A DNA stretch of 64,000 nt from NCBI RefSeq assembly GCF_016587415.1, contig NZ_BNJI01000001.1, positions 4,813,501 through 4,877,500 of the forward strand, in the 5' to 3' direction. The translations under genes and the position numbers were made by a program. How positions within the stretch are numbered: the stretch's first letter is position 1; every line of letters starts with the position of its first letter. The notes under the pieces were generated by a model that ran no database searches, was not told the DNA's origin, and saw only the letters and a list, made by a program, of their open reading frames with translations. Shown here piece by piece: positions 26,992 through 36,004 of the stretch. Source of the DNA: Ktedonobacter sp. SOSP1-85. Its GTDB lineage: Bacteria; Chloroflexota; Ktedonobacteria; Ktedonobacterales; Ktedonobacteraceae.

Positions 26992-28686
26992 TCAAATGCC
27001 CTGTTCAGGACACGGCTCCACCTCGGTATTCCCTTGGCTGTGGAGTTGTTGATGGCACGTTGGATGGAGCAGCACCCGGTTTTCGAGCTGATCCCCGCCT
27101 CCTTTTGATCGCCAGACTTGATGGTGGTTGTGCCACCCTGTCAGTTTGGTGATCCGTTGGTGACAGCGAGGACAAAGCCCCTTCTGGTTTTTCCAGAGCA
27201 TGAGTAATTGCCTCTTTCCCCTGAGGGTGCTTTCCATTTTCACGCCAAGGCGCTTCTCGAAATACACCTCCCACGCGGGATCGAAGGGATTCGCCTCTCC
27301 CTGGATTTTTATGTGCCGCTTGATGGGTGTTTGGGCAGCGCGGAACAGTCGAACCGTTTCCCACATGCCGTTTCGCCCAATCACCATGCCTGAAAAGACC
27401 CAATGCCGTCCTTCATGGTCATGGAAATACTTCTCCTTGATCCATCGTCGCGGTTTGTTGTTGTGTCTTTTTCTGGCCCATTGCCATAACATCTCAAAGA
27501 TGGCATTGTCCACATCTTGAAAGATTTCTTTGCTGACCACATGCTGGTAATACCTTGCCCATCCTCGAATAAGGGGGTTGAGCAACAGGATCAACTGCCC
27601 AGCTGTGGTTCCCCGGTGATCTTTCACGACCTTCCGGACCTTTTCCAGGAACGCTTTCACGTTCTTCTTGGCTGGTTTGATGATCAGCTTCCCATGATAC
27701 TTACGTACATGTTGTCCGAGAAAGTCGAAGCCGTCTTCAATATGCGTCACGAGGGTTTTCTCCTCAGAGAGTCTCAACCCTCGTTCCCTCATGAATTGTT
27801 CCACAAGAGGTTTGACTTCGTGCTCTAACAGTTCCTTTGAACTCCCTGTCACCACAAAGTCATCCGCAAATCGTATCAGATTCACCTTCGCCTTTCGGCT
27901 TTGGCGATCTCCTGGATAGAGTGCCCGTAGCTTGCTTTCTAGTCCATCAAGGGCTAGATTAGCCAGCACGGGTGAAATTGGGCCCCCCTGAGGGGTACCT
28001 TCTTCTGTCCGGTGGAAGACCTGTTGATCGATGTAGCCCGCCTTCAGCCACTTGTGGAGGATGCTCTTCTCCATCGGGATGTGAGCCTCTAACCATGAAT
28101 GGCTGACTCCGTCAAAGCACGCCTTGATGTCTCCTTCGAGCACCCACTGTGCTGAATACTTGTGGCTCAGCACAGTGAAGCACTGTTCGATGGCATCGGC
28201 TGTGGACCTCTCTGGTCGAAACCCATATGAGTTCCGATCTCCTGTTGTTTCGGCAATAGGACTAAGCGCCAACAAGTAGAGCACTTGCATGGCCCTATCC
28301 GACATACACGGAATGGAGAGGGGTCTCAGTTGGTTGTTGCTTTTTGGGATATACACCCGCTTCAGCGGTTGAGGATGATAGCCTCGTTGCTTGAGCGATT
28401 GTATGGCTTTTGCCTTCTTTTCTGGAGTATTCCAGATGTCTTTGTCTACTCCAGGAGTGTTCTTGCCTTGGTTTTCCGTCACTCGTCTGACGGCAAGCGC
28501 TTTGCCACTGAACGAGTGGGTTAACAAGCGTTGCAGGGCTTTCACCTTGCCCCGTTTGCCTTCCTGTGTTGCCTTGACGATACGCGCTTGGAGCCGACGC
28601 ACATTGCGGTGAACGGCTGACCAATTGATCTGGTGCCATTTCATCTCGCTGTGGGAAGCTGCACCAGCAAACATGTTCGCTGTCAT
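26992..28686 (-). CDS. ltrA: Intron C reverse transcriptase/maturase (LtrA type)
   Basis: The protein has 564 residues and is intact. RT blocks are NSYGFRPERSTADAIEQC, WVLEGDIKACFDGVSHSW, GTPQGGPISPVLANLALDGL and the catalytic box IRFADDFVV. The maturase domain has PLIRGWARYYQHVVSKE. The HNH endonuclease at the end has CPRCHQRIT, HNHHQVWRSKGG and LHPTCHQQLH. The start MTANMFAGAAS at 28686 is typical of this family and has AGGAGG nine bases upstream. It differs clearly from the A/E-type enzymes. As the only uninterrupted enzyme besides that of F, it may serve the ORF-less introns. Confidence 0.92.
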   Translation of the reverse strand: MTANMFAGAASHSEMKWHQINWSAVHRNVRRLQARIVKATQEGKRGKVKALQRLLTHSFSGKALAVRRVTENQGKNTPGVDKDIWNTPEKKAKAIQSLKQRGYHPQPLKRVYIPKSNNQLRPLSIPCMSDRAMQVLYLLALSPIAETTGDRNSYGFRPERSTADAIEQCFTVLSHKYSAQWVLEGDIKACFDGVSHSWLEAHIPMEKSILHKWLKAGYIDQQVFHRTEEGTPQGGPISPVLANLALDGLESKLRALYPGDRQSRKAKVNLIRFADDFVVTGSSKELLEHEVKPLVEQFMRERGLRLSEEKTLVTHIEDGFDFLGQHVRKYHGKLIIKPAKKNVKAFLEKVRKVVKDHRGTTAGQLILLLNPLIRGWARYYQHVVSKEIFQDVDNAIFEMLWQWARKRHNNKPRRWIKEKYFHDHEGRHWVFSGMVIGRNGMWETVRLFRAAQTPIKRHIKIQGEANPFDPAWEVYFEKRLGVKMESTLRGKRQLLMLWKNQKGLCPRCHQRITKLTGWHNHHQVWRSKGGGDQLENRVLLHPTCHQQLHSQGNTEVEPCPEQGI

Positions 28687-29215
28687 CTGCTTTGCCTCCT
28701 GTGTCTGTTCGTCAAGTTTTCTCGTCAAGAAAGACCAAACGGAAGTCTGCTCGCTTTCGCGCGGGATCATGTTGTCTCTCGACGTAATCCCTATCCACCC
28801 CATTGCAGGCGGCTTTCGCTTTCTCCGTTTTCCTTTGCCCGCATTCCCATAGGCCGTCCTTGCGGTTGGCTGTCCCTTTCGGGAGGACTACGGGTTTACC
28901 ACGTTCCGTATGCATACCCGGATCGAGTAGGTTCTGCCTCTGCGCCGGTGGATACAGCGTCTGCGCCAGGGTAAAGGGGCACACCCTGGACCGATCCACA
29001 CTGCCTTTTGGCTCAAGCCTGTCAGCATCTTTGGCTTGTTTTCGGTGACGACGTTTTAGGCAGTTCACATCTGTTAACCATACGATCCAACCCTAGTTCC
29101 CGACCGCTTTGATGCTAGCAGTCGTAGTGAACTCCTCGCGGGTTCATTACCACTTTTGCAAGCGAGGCATCCATTGTCCCAAGAGCTTCACACCGCCGGA
29201 TTACTCCAACCGCAT

Positions 29216-29892
29216 GTCTTGGTAGGGTACTGAGGGCAGAACCCCAGGTGAGATTCTGTTCATTCAAATCTCACAGCTATTCATACGGCTTCGTGTCGCA
29301 CGCCCTCCCCCGAACCGTGCTTGCGCCTTTCAGTGCACACGGCTCTCCAGTTTCCATTCGTTCGAGAAGGTGCTCTACTGCATTACGCGAGCGTTCCTTC
29401 TTTCCCTTTGTACTCCCTGTGTCCCTTCGTCTTGTCCCAGGCATTACCCCAGGCATTTGGCTACTATGGACACTCCGTCACCGTAGGACTCGCGTCCCTT
29501 AGGTGATCCCGTATTTACGCTCATGAGACGTGCTAGTGCGCTCTAGGTGCCCAACTCATCCCCTTCTACTCACTCATTGTGAGTCACTCACCACAGAGAG
29601 CGTTAGCGCACCCGTAGCTACTCGGTGCCTATTGTGGTGTCACCGCCTCAGGTATGCTGCGATGGGCGCGGAAATCGCCGTTGGGAATTTGGGTTGAACC
29701 AATGCAGGCTTCACCATACGCACAGGACTTGCAGGTACGACTACGCTACATACCTTCGCGCTTCCCTGCTTTGCCGATATGCTCTTTTCCCCTTTGAGTT
29801 TCCTCTCCAGGTAGGTCGGCTGTCCTAAAAGGTCTCTCGCTCTCAACCTCCTGCCTCTCTGAGGCTATCTCATGATCGCCGAAACGGCGCAC
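29216..29892 (-). mobile_element. Group II intron D, ORF-less, inside domain I of C
   Basis: This 677-nt element starts GTGCGCCGTTTCGGCG at 29892 and ends CCTACCAAGAC at 29216. Domain V is at 29312-29345 (GAGCCGTGTGC...GCACGGTTC), followed by a hairpin suited to domain VI. No own frame is found. It lies 61 bases from intron E in the same host intron. Confidence 0.8.
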
Positions 29893-29976
29893 AGCCACCT
29901 TCCGTTGGGGTCACGGGTGAAAACCAGTAGGACTGGGATTGACGCAGTCTAGCGTGGAGTAGGGGCCGGTCGCCCA

Positions 29977-30948
29977 TTACTGGGTCGCCCGTGCCCCCCA
30001 CCCCGAACCGTGCGTGCGGCTTGTCACCGCACACGGCTCTCCATGTACTTGCGCTTTGGGGTGCTCTCTGTCAGGGAGTGTTCCTGCGTGCAGGAGGTGA
30101 TGACATCGGCAGCAGAGAACTAATGTTTTCCTTTGTCGCGCGATCATCATTTTCTGCCACATTTCTTTCCCTTTAGCAACGTCCTTGAGTTTTCTAACAT
30201 GGTGGACCTCAAATGGACCTTGCGTTGTCTCGCAGTATTCGCAGATCTGCGTGTTTAGCCGTCGGATCAACTCCGAACGACAGAGCGTGAGTGCAAATGT
30301 GTTGGGAGCCAAATCAAGGCTCTGGCCACTTGACCGTGGAGGCTTGAGGTCTTTGAGTCGGAACACTCGAATCGTCCGAGTCTTCTTTTCTCCATGTACG
30401 GTGAGAACATGTCCATCTTCCGTTTTCAGTTGCTTCATGATTTTCATCACGCTTGTCTTGTGTTTATGTGCTAGCGTTTTGAACAGACTCCCTCTCCATA
30501 GATAGGGGAGTCTGTTCATTTCTCGTTTCCTATTTTGGGCTAAGGAGTAGTAGTTCGCTAATCCCCTCAATTCCCCATTGTAGGCAAGAATGATCTCTGC
30601 GTCGCTCAGCATCAACAGTTCTGGTCTGTGAAGCGCTTGATTTGTGCGGTAGTTGCCATATCTCCTGCTTTCACAGAATCGTTGAAGTTTGCCAGGTGGA
30701 ATATGGAGTTGGAGCCTTTCCGACACCGATTTGAATGTAGTATGGCGTGAGCCACGCCTTACTTTCACAATACGATCGCCGGAGTAGGTTTTTATCCAGT
30801 ATCCAACGAACGTTACCCCTTCTTTGCTGTGACGAATATGTGATTTGTCTTCCGCAATGGTCAGTTTCAAGGTGTCCTGGATATACCGTTTAACCTCTTC
30901 CCTGATCTTTTCGGCATCGGCCCATGAGCCGATGATACCGATCACATA
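29977..30948 (-). CDS. Intron E reverse transcriptase, C-terminal exon
   Basis: This exon begins with YVIGIIGSWADAEKI directly after the YADD box. It contains the maturase region GELRGLANYYSLAQN and an HNH-type end with CEYC, HHVRKLKD and CRCHHLLH. The frame runs through domain V and stops 23 bases from the intron end, so its last 20 or so residues are encoded by ribozyme sequence. That is unusual, since A and C stop at or before domain V. Confidence 0.85.
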   Translation of the reverse strand, partial: YVIGIIGSWADAEKIREEVKRYIQDTLKLTIAEDKSHIRHSKEGVTFVGYWIKTYSGDRIVKVRRGSRHTTFKSVSERLQLHIPPGKLQRFCESRRYGNYRTNQALHRPELLMLSDAEIILAYNGELRGLANYYSLAQNRKREMNRLPYLWRGSLFKTLAHKHKTSVMKIMKQLKTEDGHVLTVHGEKKTRTIRVFRLKDLKPPRSSGQSLDLAPNTFALTLCRSELIRRLNTQICEYCETTQGPFEVHHVRKLKDVAKGKEMWQKMMIARQRKTLVLCCRCHHLLHAGTLPDREHPKAQVHGEPCAVTSRTHGSGWGARATQ

Positions 30949-33360
30949 GTCGGGTAGGCCGCAGGCGAGGTGCTACATACATAGCCCTTTTCCCCCGGCC
31001 CCCCGCCGAACCACGCATGCCCGTTTCCGTAGCACGTGGCTCTCCAGTGTTTTCAAGTCCGTATGCGCTGTCCATTAGCTCGTCCAGCATGGATGTCTTC
31101 ATGGCATTTGCGACAAACGATCAGGGTTTTTCGCCGCCGTGCTGCCATGATATACATCCATCGTGGTCGTTCTCGCTGTCCCTTGGGTTGGAGGTCTTTC
31201 AAAGCCCGGATGTGATGGACTTCTACCTGCATCTGAGAACCACAGAGTTCACAGACATTGGCCAAAAGCCGTTTTTCCAGTTCTGATCGTTGTCCCCACG
31301 TCCAGGGTAGGGAGTCTTCAAGGATTGCTTTCATGTTTCGAGCCAGAGAAATTCCCCCCCATCGTGCTATCAGTGGCTGTTTCCCTTCTCGTTCTACAGT
31401 CACTTGTAGCGCTTTTCTGGGACCATGTGGCGTCTCGACGGTGGTTTGGTAGCGGTCATAGACTTGAGAGACCGTAATGCGCAGCTTTTGCGCGAGTGTT
31501 GCCACCAGTGATCGCTCCATCACCCATTTGAGTCGATTGAGTTGATAGCGGTTTCCCGCTAGTTGGTAGTATTCTGCCAATCCCCTGTATTCCTGTTGAT
31601 ACTGAGAGATGATACTGTAGACGGTATCCTCTGTTCGTTCTTTTCGGGAAACGGGTTTTCCGTGCTGCAAATACTCCTGACATTTCTCTTGGATGACGTG
31701 CATGGGCGCTCTGAGGCCAATTTGACCGTTGAGACTTCGGTGTCCACGCCAGTCATGCTTCTGGTCGTTTTTGCACATCACGATCTGATAGCCCAAGAAT
31801 TGGGCAGCTTCCGTTTGCGCATGGGTAATAAGCGTTTTGGTCTCGGAGAGTTGGAGCTTGAGTGTTTCGCGCAAAAATTCTCCGATCTGCTGCTTAATTT
31901 CTTCAGCTTCTTCTCGTGGACCGCTAAAACCGATGAGCCAATCATCCGCATACCTTGCATACCGAATGCGTCTGTAGCTTGGATCGGTTGGATCAAGTGC
32001 GGGAATCTGTTGCATTTGTCGGCGGAGCCGTTCTGCTTCTTCCGTTTGGCCTGATCTTCTCCGACATGAAGCTCGAAGCTTCAGAGAGGTGTAGGGAGGA
32101 TTTTCTCTTCGTACCGTTCCTCGTGTGTACTTTGGAAGGAGAGTGTGTTCGGCAAATTTGTCCAATTTGTCTAAATAGACGTTGGCTAGTAGCGGACTCA
32201 GAATACCACCCTGTGGACTGCCACTGTAGGTGGCGTGATAGCACCATTCCTCCAGGTAGCCAGCTTGCAGGAGCATTTCGATGAGCCGAAGAAGACGACC
32301 ATCGTGGATTTTCTCCCCCAAGATTGCCATCATGACCGTATGGTCAAGTGCGTCAAAGCACTGAGCAATATCGCCTTCTACCAGCCACTTTGTGCCTATC
32401 CACTTGTGGTAGATCTCATTGAGAGCAGTATGGCAACCTCGTCCTGGGCGAAATCCGTAGGAAGTTGGGCTAAACTGAGGCTCGTAGTATGCGGAGAGGA
32501 TTAACCGCATCACTTCTTGTAGCAGTTTGTCTGACCAGGCGGGGAGTCCGAGTGGCCGTAATTTCTTCGAGCGTCGCTTCTCGATGTAAATGCGGCGTAC
32601 AGGTGTCCACTTGTAGCGCTCATATCGCAGGGCTTCAATGATGGCTTCAATTTTGGACATGGACATTCCGTCAGCGGTTTCTTCCGTGGTTCCTGCTGTG
32701 AGGGCACCATCGTTCCTGTAGATCTTTCCGTAGGCTTTAAGGTACAAAGCAGGATTGAACAACAGTCGATAGACTCGTTCCAGCGGCAATCCTTGTTTAC
32801 CGCGTTCATGGATGATACTCAATATCTGATCGGCATCTCGCATCTCGCGTACCTTTCTGGTGGTGAGTATCGAAAACACCTACCATCCTTCGCCATGTAC
32901 AAGGTTACGTATTCCCTTGCGCGGACTACTACGATGGTTCCGTGACCGTGCCGCTCTCGCGGGGTAGGCCATCCCAAGTTCCCTGATTGCTAGACGTATC
33001 GAGCCTGACGTAGGTGCCGTGTTCGCTCCCTTGAGTGGAGTCGTTCTCCACCGCTCATCCTCTGGAGGGTTAAGGTGCCGACGACTTTGACACCCGATGA
33101 GGATGACCCCGCAACAGACGCTGTAATCGGGGAATGTACGCTTTCATCGCTGGAAGCTGCGGTTCAGCCAGTGTAGGTTTCACCATATCAGGCGGGTCTT
33201 GCAGAACAAGGCTTCAGCGTCTTCACGCCTTTTCCGCTTTCCCAACATGCTCCTTTCCCTTTCGACTTTCATCTCCAGGTAGGTTGGGTGACCCAGAAGT
33301 CATTTCCTCCAAACTTCTCCTCTCTGGGAGAGGGATCTAGCAGCCGGTTAAATGGCGCAC
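30949..33360 (-). mobile_element. Group II intron F, inside the RT catalytic box of E
   Basis: This 2,412-nt element starts GTGCGCCATTTAACC at 33360 and ends CCTACCCGAC at 30949. Domain V is at 31008-31042. It encodes its own intact RT at 31053-32843. It sits exactly between codons Asp and Tyr of YADD-YVIG in the RT of E. Both borders are fixed by the restored frame and by canonical ends. Confidence 0.92.
31053..32843 (-). CDS. Intron F reverse transcriptase/maturase
   Basis: The protein has 596 residues. RT blocks are TSYGFRPGRGCHTALNEIY, WLVEGDIAQCFDALDH, SGSPQGGILSPLLANVYLDK and the catalytic YARYADDWLIGF. A long insertion between the last two blocks is Arg-rich. The maturase region has EYRGLAEYYQLAGN. 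The HNH-type end has CELCG, HHIRALKD and CRKCHEDIH. I chose the ATG at 32843 because AAAGG lies eight bases upstream; the frame is open 12 codons farther. It is intact and could act in trans. Confidence 0.9.
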   Translation of the reverse strand: MRDADQILSIIHERGKQGLPLERVYRLLFNPALYLKAYGKIYRNDGALTAGTTEETADGMSMSKIEAIIEALRYERYKWTPVRRIYIEKRRSKKLRPLGLPAWSDKLLQEVMRLILSAYYEPQFSPTSYGFRPGRGCHTALNEIYHKWIGTKWLVEGDIAQCFDALDHTVMMAILGEKIHDGRLLRLIEMLLQAGYLEEWCYHATYSGSPQGGILSPLLANVYLDKLDKFAEHTLLPKYTRGTVRRENPPYTSLKLRASCRRRSGQTEEAERLRRQMQQIPALDPTDPSYRRIRYARYADDWLIGFSGPREEAEEIKQQIGEFLRETLKLQLSETKTLITHAQTEAAQFLGYQIVMCKNDQKHDWRGHRSLNGQIGLRAPMHVIQEKCQEYLQHGKPVSRKERTEDTVYSIISQYQQEYRGLAEYYQLAGNRYQLNRLKWVMERSLVATLAQKLRITVSQVYDRYQTTVETPHGPRKALQVTVEREGKQPLIARWGGISLARNMKAILEDSLPWTWGQRSELEKRLLANVCELCGSQMQVEVHHIRALKDLQPKGQRERPRWMYIMAARRRKTLIVCRKCHEDIHAGRANGQRIRT

Positions 33361-34308
33361 GTCGTCTGCGTAACGGCAGTAGTGGAGCCGCTTGTAGTCA
33401 CGATCAAATGGGTCCCCACTTGGTAATTTTCGTCGTTGTTGCTGGACGCGCTTGATTTCTTGCCGGACCTCTCGCAGTTCTTTCTTACTCGCCCCCTTTC
33501 TCTTCAGGTTATTCCATGTCCTGCTCAGACGACGAAGGGTATATGAGTGGACAAGATAGTTCTTGTTCAGCTTACGTTTTGCCCCTGTGTTGAACCGTTC
33601 TTTCATGCCTTTCATGAATAGATCGAATTCGTGCAGGTAGATGTTCGCCAAAATTGGCGAGGCAATCGAGCCTTGAGGCACGCCGCTGTAGGTTTCATGG
33701 TAGGTCCATTCCTCCAAGTAGCCAGCATCAAGCATGGCTTTGATGAGGCGTAGAAAGCGGTGATCTTCAATTTTCTTTTTCAGAAAGCTCAACAAGAGGT
33801 CATGATTCATGGTATCGAAGTAACTTCGGATATCCATATCAATGATCCATTTGACCGCTGTCCATTCCTGCCCAATTTGTTGGAGAGCAGTATGAGGAGA
33901 TCGTCCTGGGCGGAAGCCGTGTGAACTCGTTTCAAAGATGGGTTCATAGATTCGTTCCAGAATGATCCTCACCACTTCTTGGACGAGTTTGTCGTCCCCT
34001 GAAGATATACCGAGAGGTCGTTGCTTGCCGTTTTTCTTTGGCACATAGACACGACGAGTTGGTTTGAAACGGTAGGTTCCGTTCTTCAACCGTGTGATGA
34101 TTGAAGCAATTCTTTCTTCAGAGAAGCCATCCAGCGTCACCTTTCCTACTCCTGGCGTCGTTGCCCCATCATTTGCGTAGATGTTGGCGTAGGCTTCGTA
34201 CCACAGAATGGGGTTCTCCATCAGACGGAAAAGACCATTGAGGCGTTTTCCCTGCTGAGAGATTGCTCCAAGTGCTTCTAACCTCCTAATGACTGTAGCG
34301 GGTAGCAT
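33361..34308 (-). CDS. Intron E reverse transcriptase, N-terminal exon
   Basis: This exon runs from ATG 34308 to the catalytic box YCRYADD. It includes GVPQGSIASPILANIYLHEF uninterrupted, which shows what intron A lost to intron B. After codon GAC of YADD, intron F begins. Spliced to 30948, the frame continues YVIGIIGSWADAEK and has 1,920 nt in total, or 639 residues. Read through, it ends at VRHLTGC. Without removal of F the enzyme lacks thumb, maturase and nuclease parts. Confidence 0.88.
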
Positions 34309-34474
34309 CAGCACACCCTCGCTTTCGGTTGATTTGAAGCCTAGTACACTGTTGCCCTTCCCCCCCAAACAGGCCAGGTTTCATGAGGATTACTTCTCAT
34401 TTATCCCTCTGTCGGTCCTGGATTCACTTCTTTGTGAGGCCAAGCTGCGGACACCATTACAGGTCTACCTTGGG

Positions 34475-35126
34475 GTAGGGTAAGAGGCCAAGTCCCGATT
34501 ACTCGGGAGCATCAACCCCTCCCCTCCGAACTTAACGTGCACCCTTTCGATGCATTAAGCTCTCCAGAGGCCCGTGTCTTTTCAACACCACTCCCATAGC
34601 GGTCTTATGACATATCCATGTCAACCGCCACTTTTGAGTCTGGCCTCCTGCGACCCTTTGTCTCCCACATGGGGAAACTCCTATGGTCGCTCCGTTACCT
34701 TGCTCCTTACGGAGTTTAGGCAATCCCTCAGTTCCATCAAATGTCTCAGTCTGTACGTAGGTGCCCATTTCGTCATTTCCCTCTCCGTGAGGGCTGGCTC
34801 CAACGAGAGCTTGCAGCGAAAATAGTACCGTTCCTCTGCACGTTGGACACAGGCGATTATCCCGTTCCTGTGGGCTGCGGCATTTCCGCCGTGACTTGGA
34901 TTTAGCCAATCAAGACTTCACCATATACAGCTTCACTTGCTGACCTCTGACTCCTGGGACTGGAGCTTCACCAGCATTTTACACGACATGCTATTTTCCC
35001 CTCACGTCTTTCGGGTGAAGGTGTCCCCACTCTCGTACGAGAGCGAGTAAGTCGCTGTGTTACTCACCTTGCTCTAGTGAGCTTACCCCGACGGGTAAGA
35101 GAGACATTTGTGACACAAAGGCGCAC
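34475..35126 (-). mobile_element. Group II intron G, ORF-less, inside domain I of E
   Basis: This 652-nt element starts GTGCGCCTTTGTG at 35126 and ends CTTACCCTAC at 34475. Domain V is at 34528-34562. In intron A the same ribozyme stretch is unbroken: CCGTAGTACCCAAGG. In E it reads CCGTAGTA, then this element, then CCCAAGG. The match proves the insertion and both borders. No own frame is found. Confidence 0.92.
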
Positions 35127-35940
35127 TACTACGGCAACTCCGTCATCATGCAGGAGATACCTCCTGTTTAGATGATCCCGCATTTCCAGCAAAGTGAGAA
35201 TGGAGCGTGCTCCAGGCCCCTCGTTCGTCCCTGTAACCCTCGTATGAAGGGTATGCCAGAAGAATCGGATAGAGCAGTAGTCAAAGCGTACTGTTCTACC
35301 TTCTGGTCTAGCGCTTCGGCCATCTTTCGCTAGCGTCTGTATGGAAGACCATAGGAACTGAGGTTCAAGAAATCGATCTTTGACCAATACACGCCTTGTA
35401 CTGACAACTCACAGGATTGATGACTACCTACTACGTTGCCTTTTTCTCCAACATGCTACACTCCCCTCTCCCTTTCGGGATTCAAGCCTTGCGGCAAGGA
35501 TCAGTTGGATGTACACGAGATATTCCGATAATCCCGACAGCCTTTGCTGCACTCATCTTTGCCGACGATACGGCGCAAATTCGCCATACACGTCTTGCAC
35601 TAACCCACCCGGAGGATTGGTGACTTCCTCCTACGTGGCTGTCCTCGCATGCTATGGTCGCCCTCCTTTTTCAAGGTTTGGGGTAAGCGAGGAGTGCATG
35701 GAACCGTCCATCAGTTCCAATATCGTTTGATACACTCACTTTCTGCCGCTGATGCGGCGCACTGCAGGACCCCGCTCGCTCTCGGCACCCAGCGCCCACC
35801 CACCCCAGTCAAGGGCGGGATCGCCCACGCGACTGGCTGACAGAAAGGAACCGGTGATGTTGGCTAAGTACGTCTCAGGACCAAAAACAGCACACACTCA
35901 TCCGGCGTCAAGGCGAAGGGAATGGAGCGAATCCACGCAC

Positions 35941-35991
35941 CATCTCCCCTTGACGGAGAAGAACAACGGCGAGAAACAAGGGGTGGTCTGA
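35941..35991 (+). pseudogene. Zinc-ribbon coiled-coil gene, 3' part
   Basis: This piece reads HLPLTEKNNGEKQGVV and a stop. It joins in frame to DALQ at 23715 when the intron nest is removed, with no base left over. It marks the far side of the insertion in the host gene. Confidence 0.6.
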
Positions 35992-36004
35992 TGAACGCCC
36001 CTGA

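Larger units (their letters stand above)
29954..35578 (-). mobile_element. Group II intron E, inside domain I of C
   Basis: It starts TTGCGCCGTATCG at 35578 and ends CCTACTCCAC at 29954. Domain V is at 30005-30039. Own pieces are 35127-35578, 33361-34474 and 29954-30948, in total 2,561 nt. Introns G (domain I) and F (RT frame) are inserted in it. The first base is T, where group II introns have G; this may weaken splicing. Its ribozyme and RT are close relatives of those of intron A. Confidence 0.82.
26910..35762 (-). mobile_element. Group II intron C, inside domain I of A
   Basis: It starts GTGCGCCGCATC at 35762 and ends CTTACCCGAC at 26910. Domain V is at 26951-26984. Its own pieces are 35579-35762, 29893-29953 and 26910-29215, in total 2,551 nt. 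Introns E and D are inserted in its domain I. Joining the pieces across E gives TATGGCGAATGCTAGACTGC, which lines up with the same part of intron D (TATGGTGAAGCCTGCATTGG). The borders are thus supported by homology. Confidence 0.85.
23716..35940 (-). mobile_element. Group II intron A, outermost of a seven-intron nest
   Basis: On the minus strand it begins with GTGCG at 35940 and ends in CTCTAC at 23716. Domain V (34 nt, GAGCCGG...CCGGTTC) is at 23768-23801. Its own sequence is three pieces: 35763-35940, 25816-26909 and 23716-25012, together 2,569 nt. Intron C is inserted in domain I and intron B in the reverse transcriptase frame. It is antisense to the host gene, whose frame continues across the joined flanks. 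Because of that orientation, splicing cannot repair the host mRNA. The 5' end is the least certain of its borders: it rests on GTGCG, on length and on the host frame. Confidence 0.75.

Noticed and set aside
29060..29070. GTGAACTGCC near 29066 as 5' end of the intron encoding the RT at 26992-28686
   Set aside because: Alignment with A and E shows that the sequence upstream is still domain I of the same intron; the true GTGCG start is at 35762, behind introns D and E.
23787..34308. Retron or diversity-generating retroelement
   Set aside because: All RTs have group II maturase and HNH-type ends and sit next to domain V; no template/variable repeat or msr/msd structure was seen.
35752..35991. 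Plus-strand frame of 79 residues as a gene
   Set aside because: Only the last 16 codons are meaningful, as the 3' end of the interrupted zinc-ribbon gene; the rest is intron A ribozyme.
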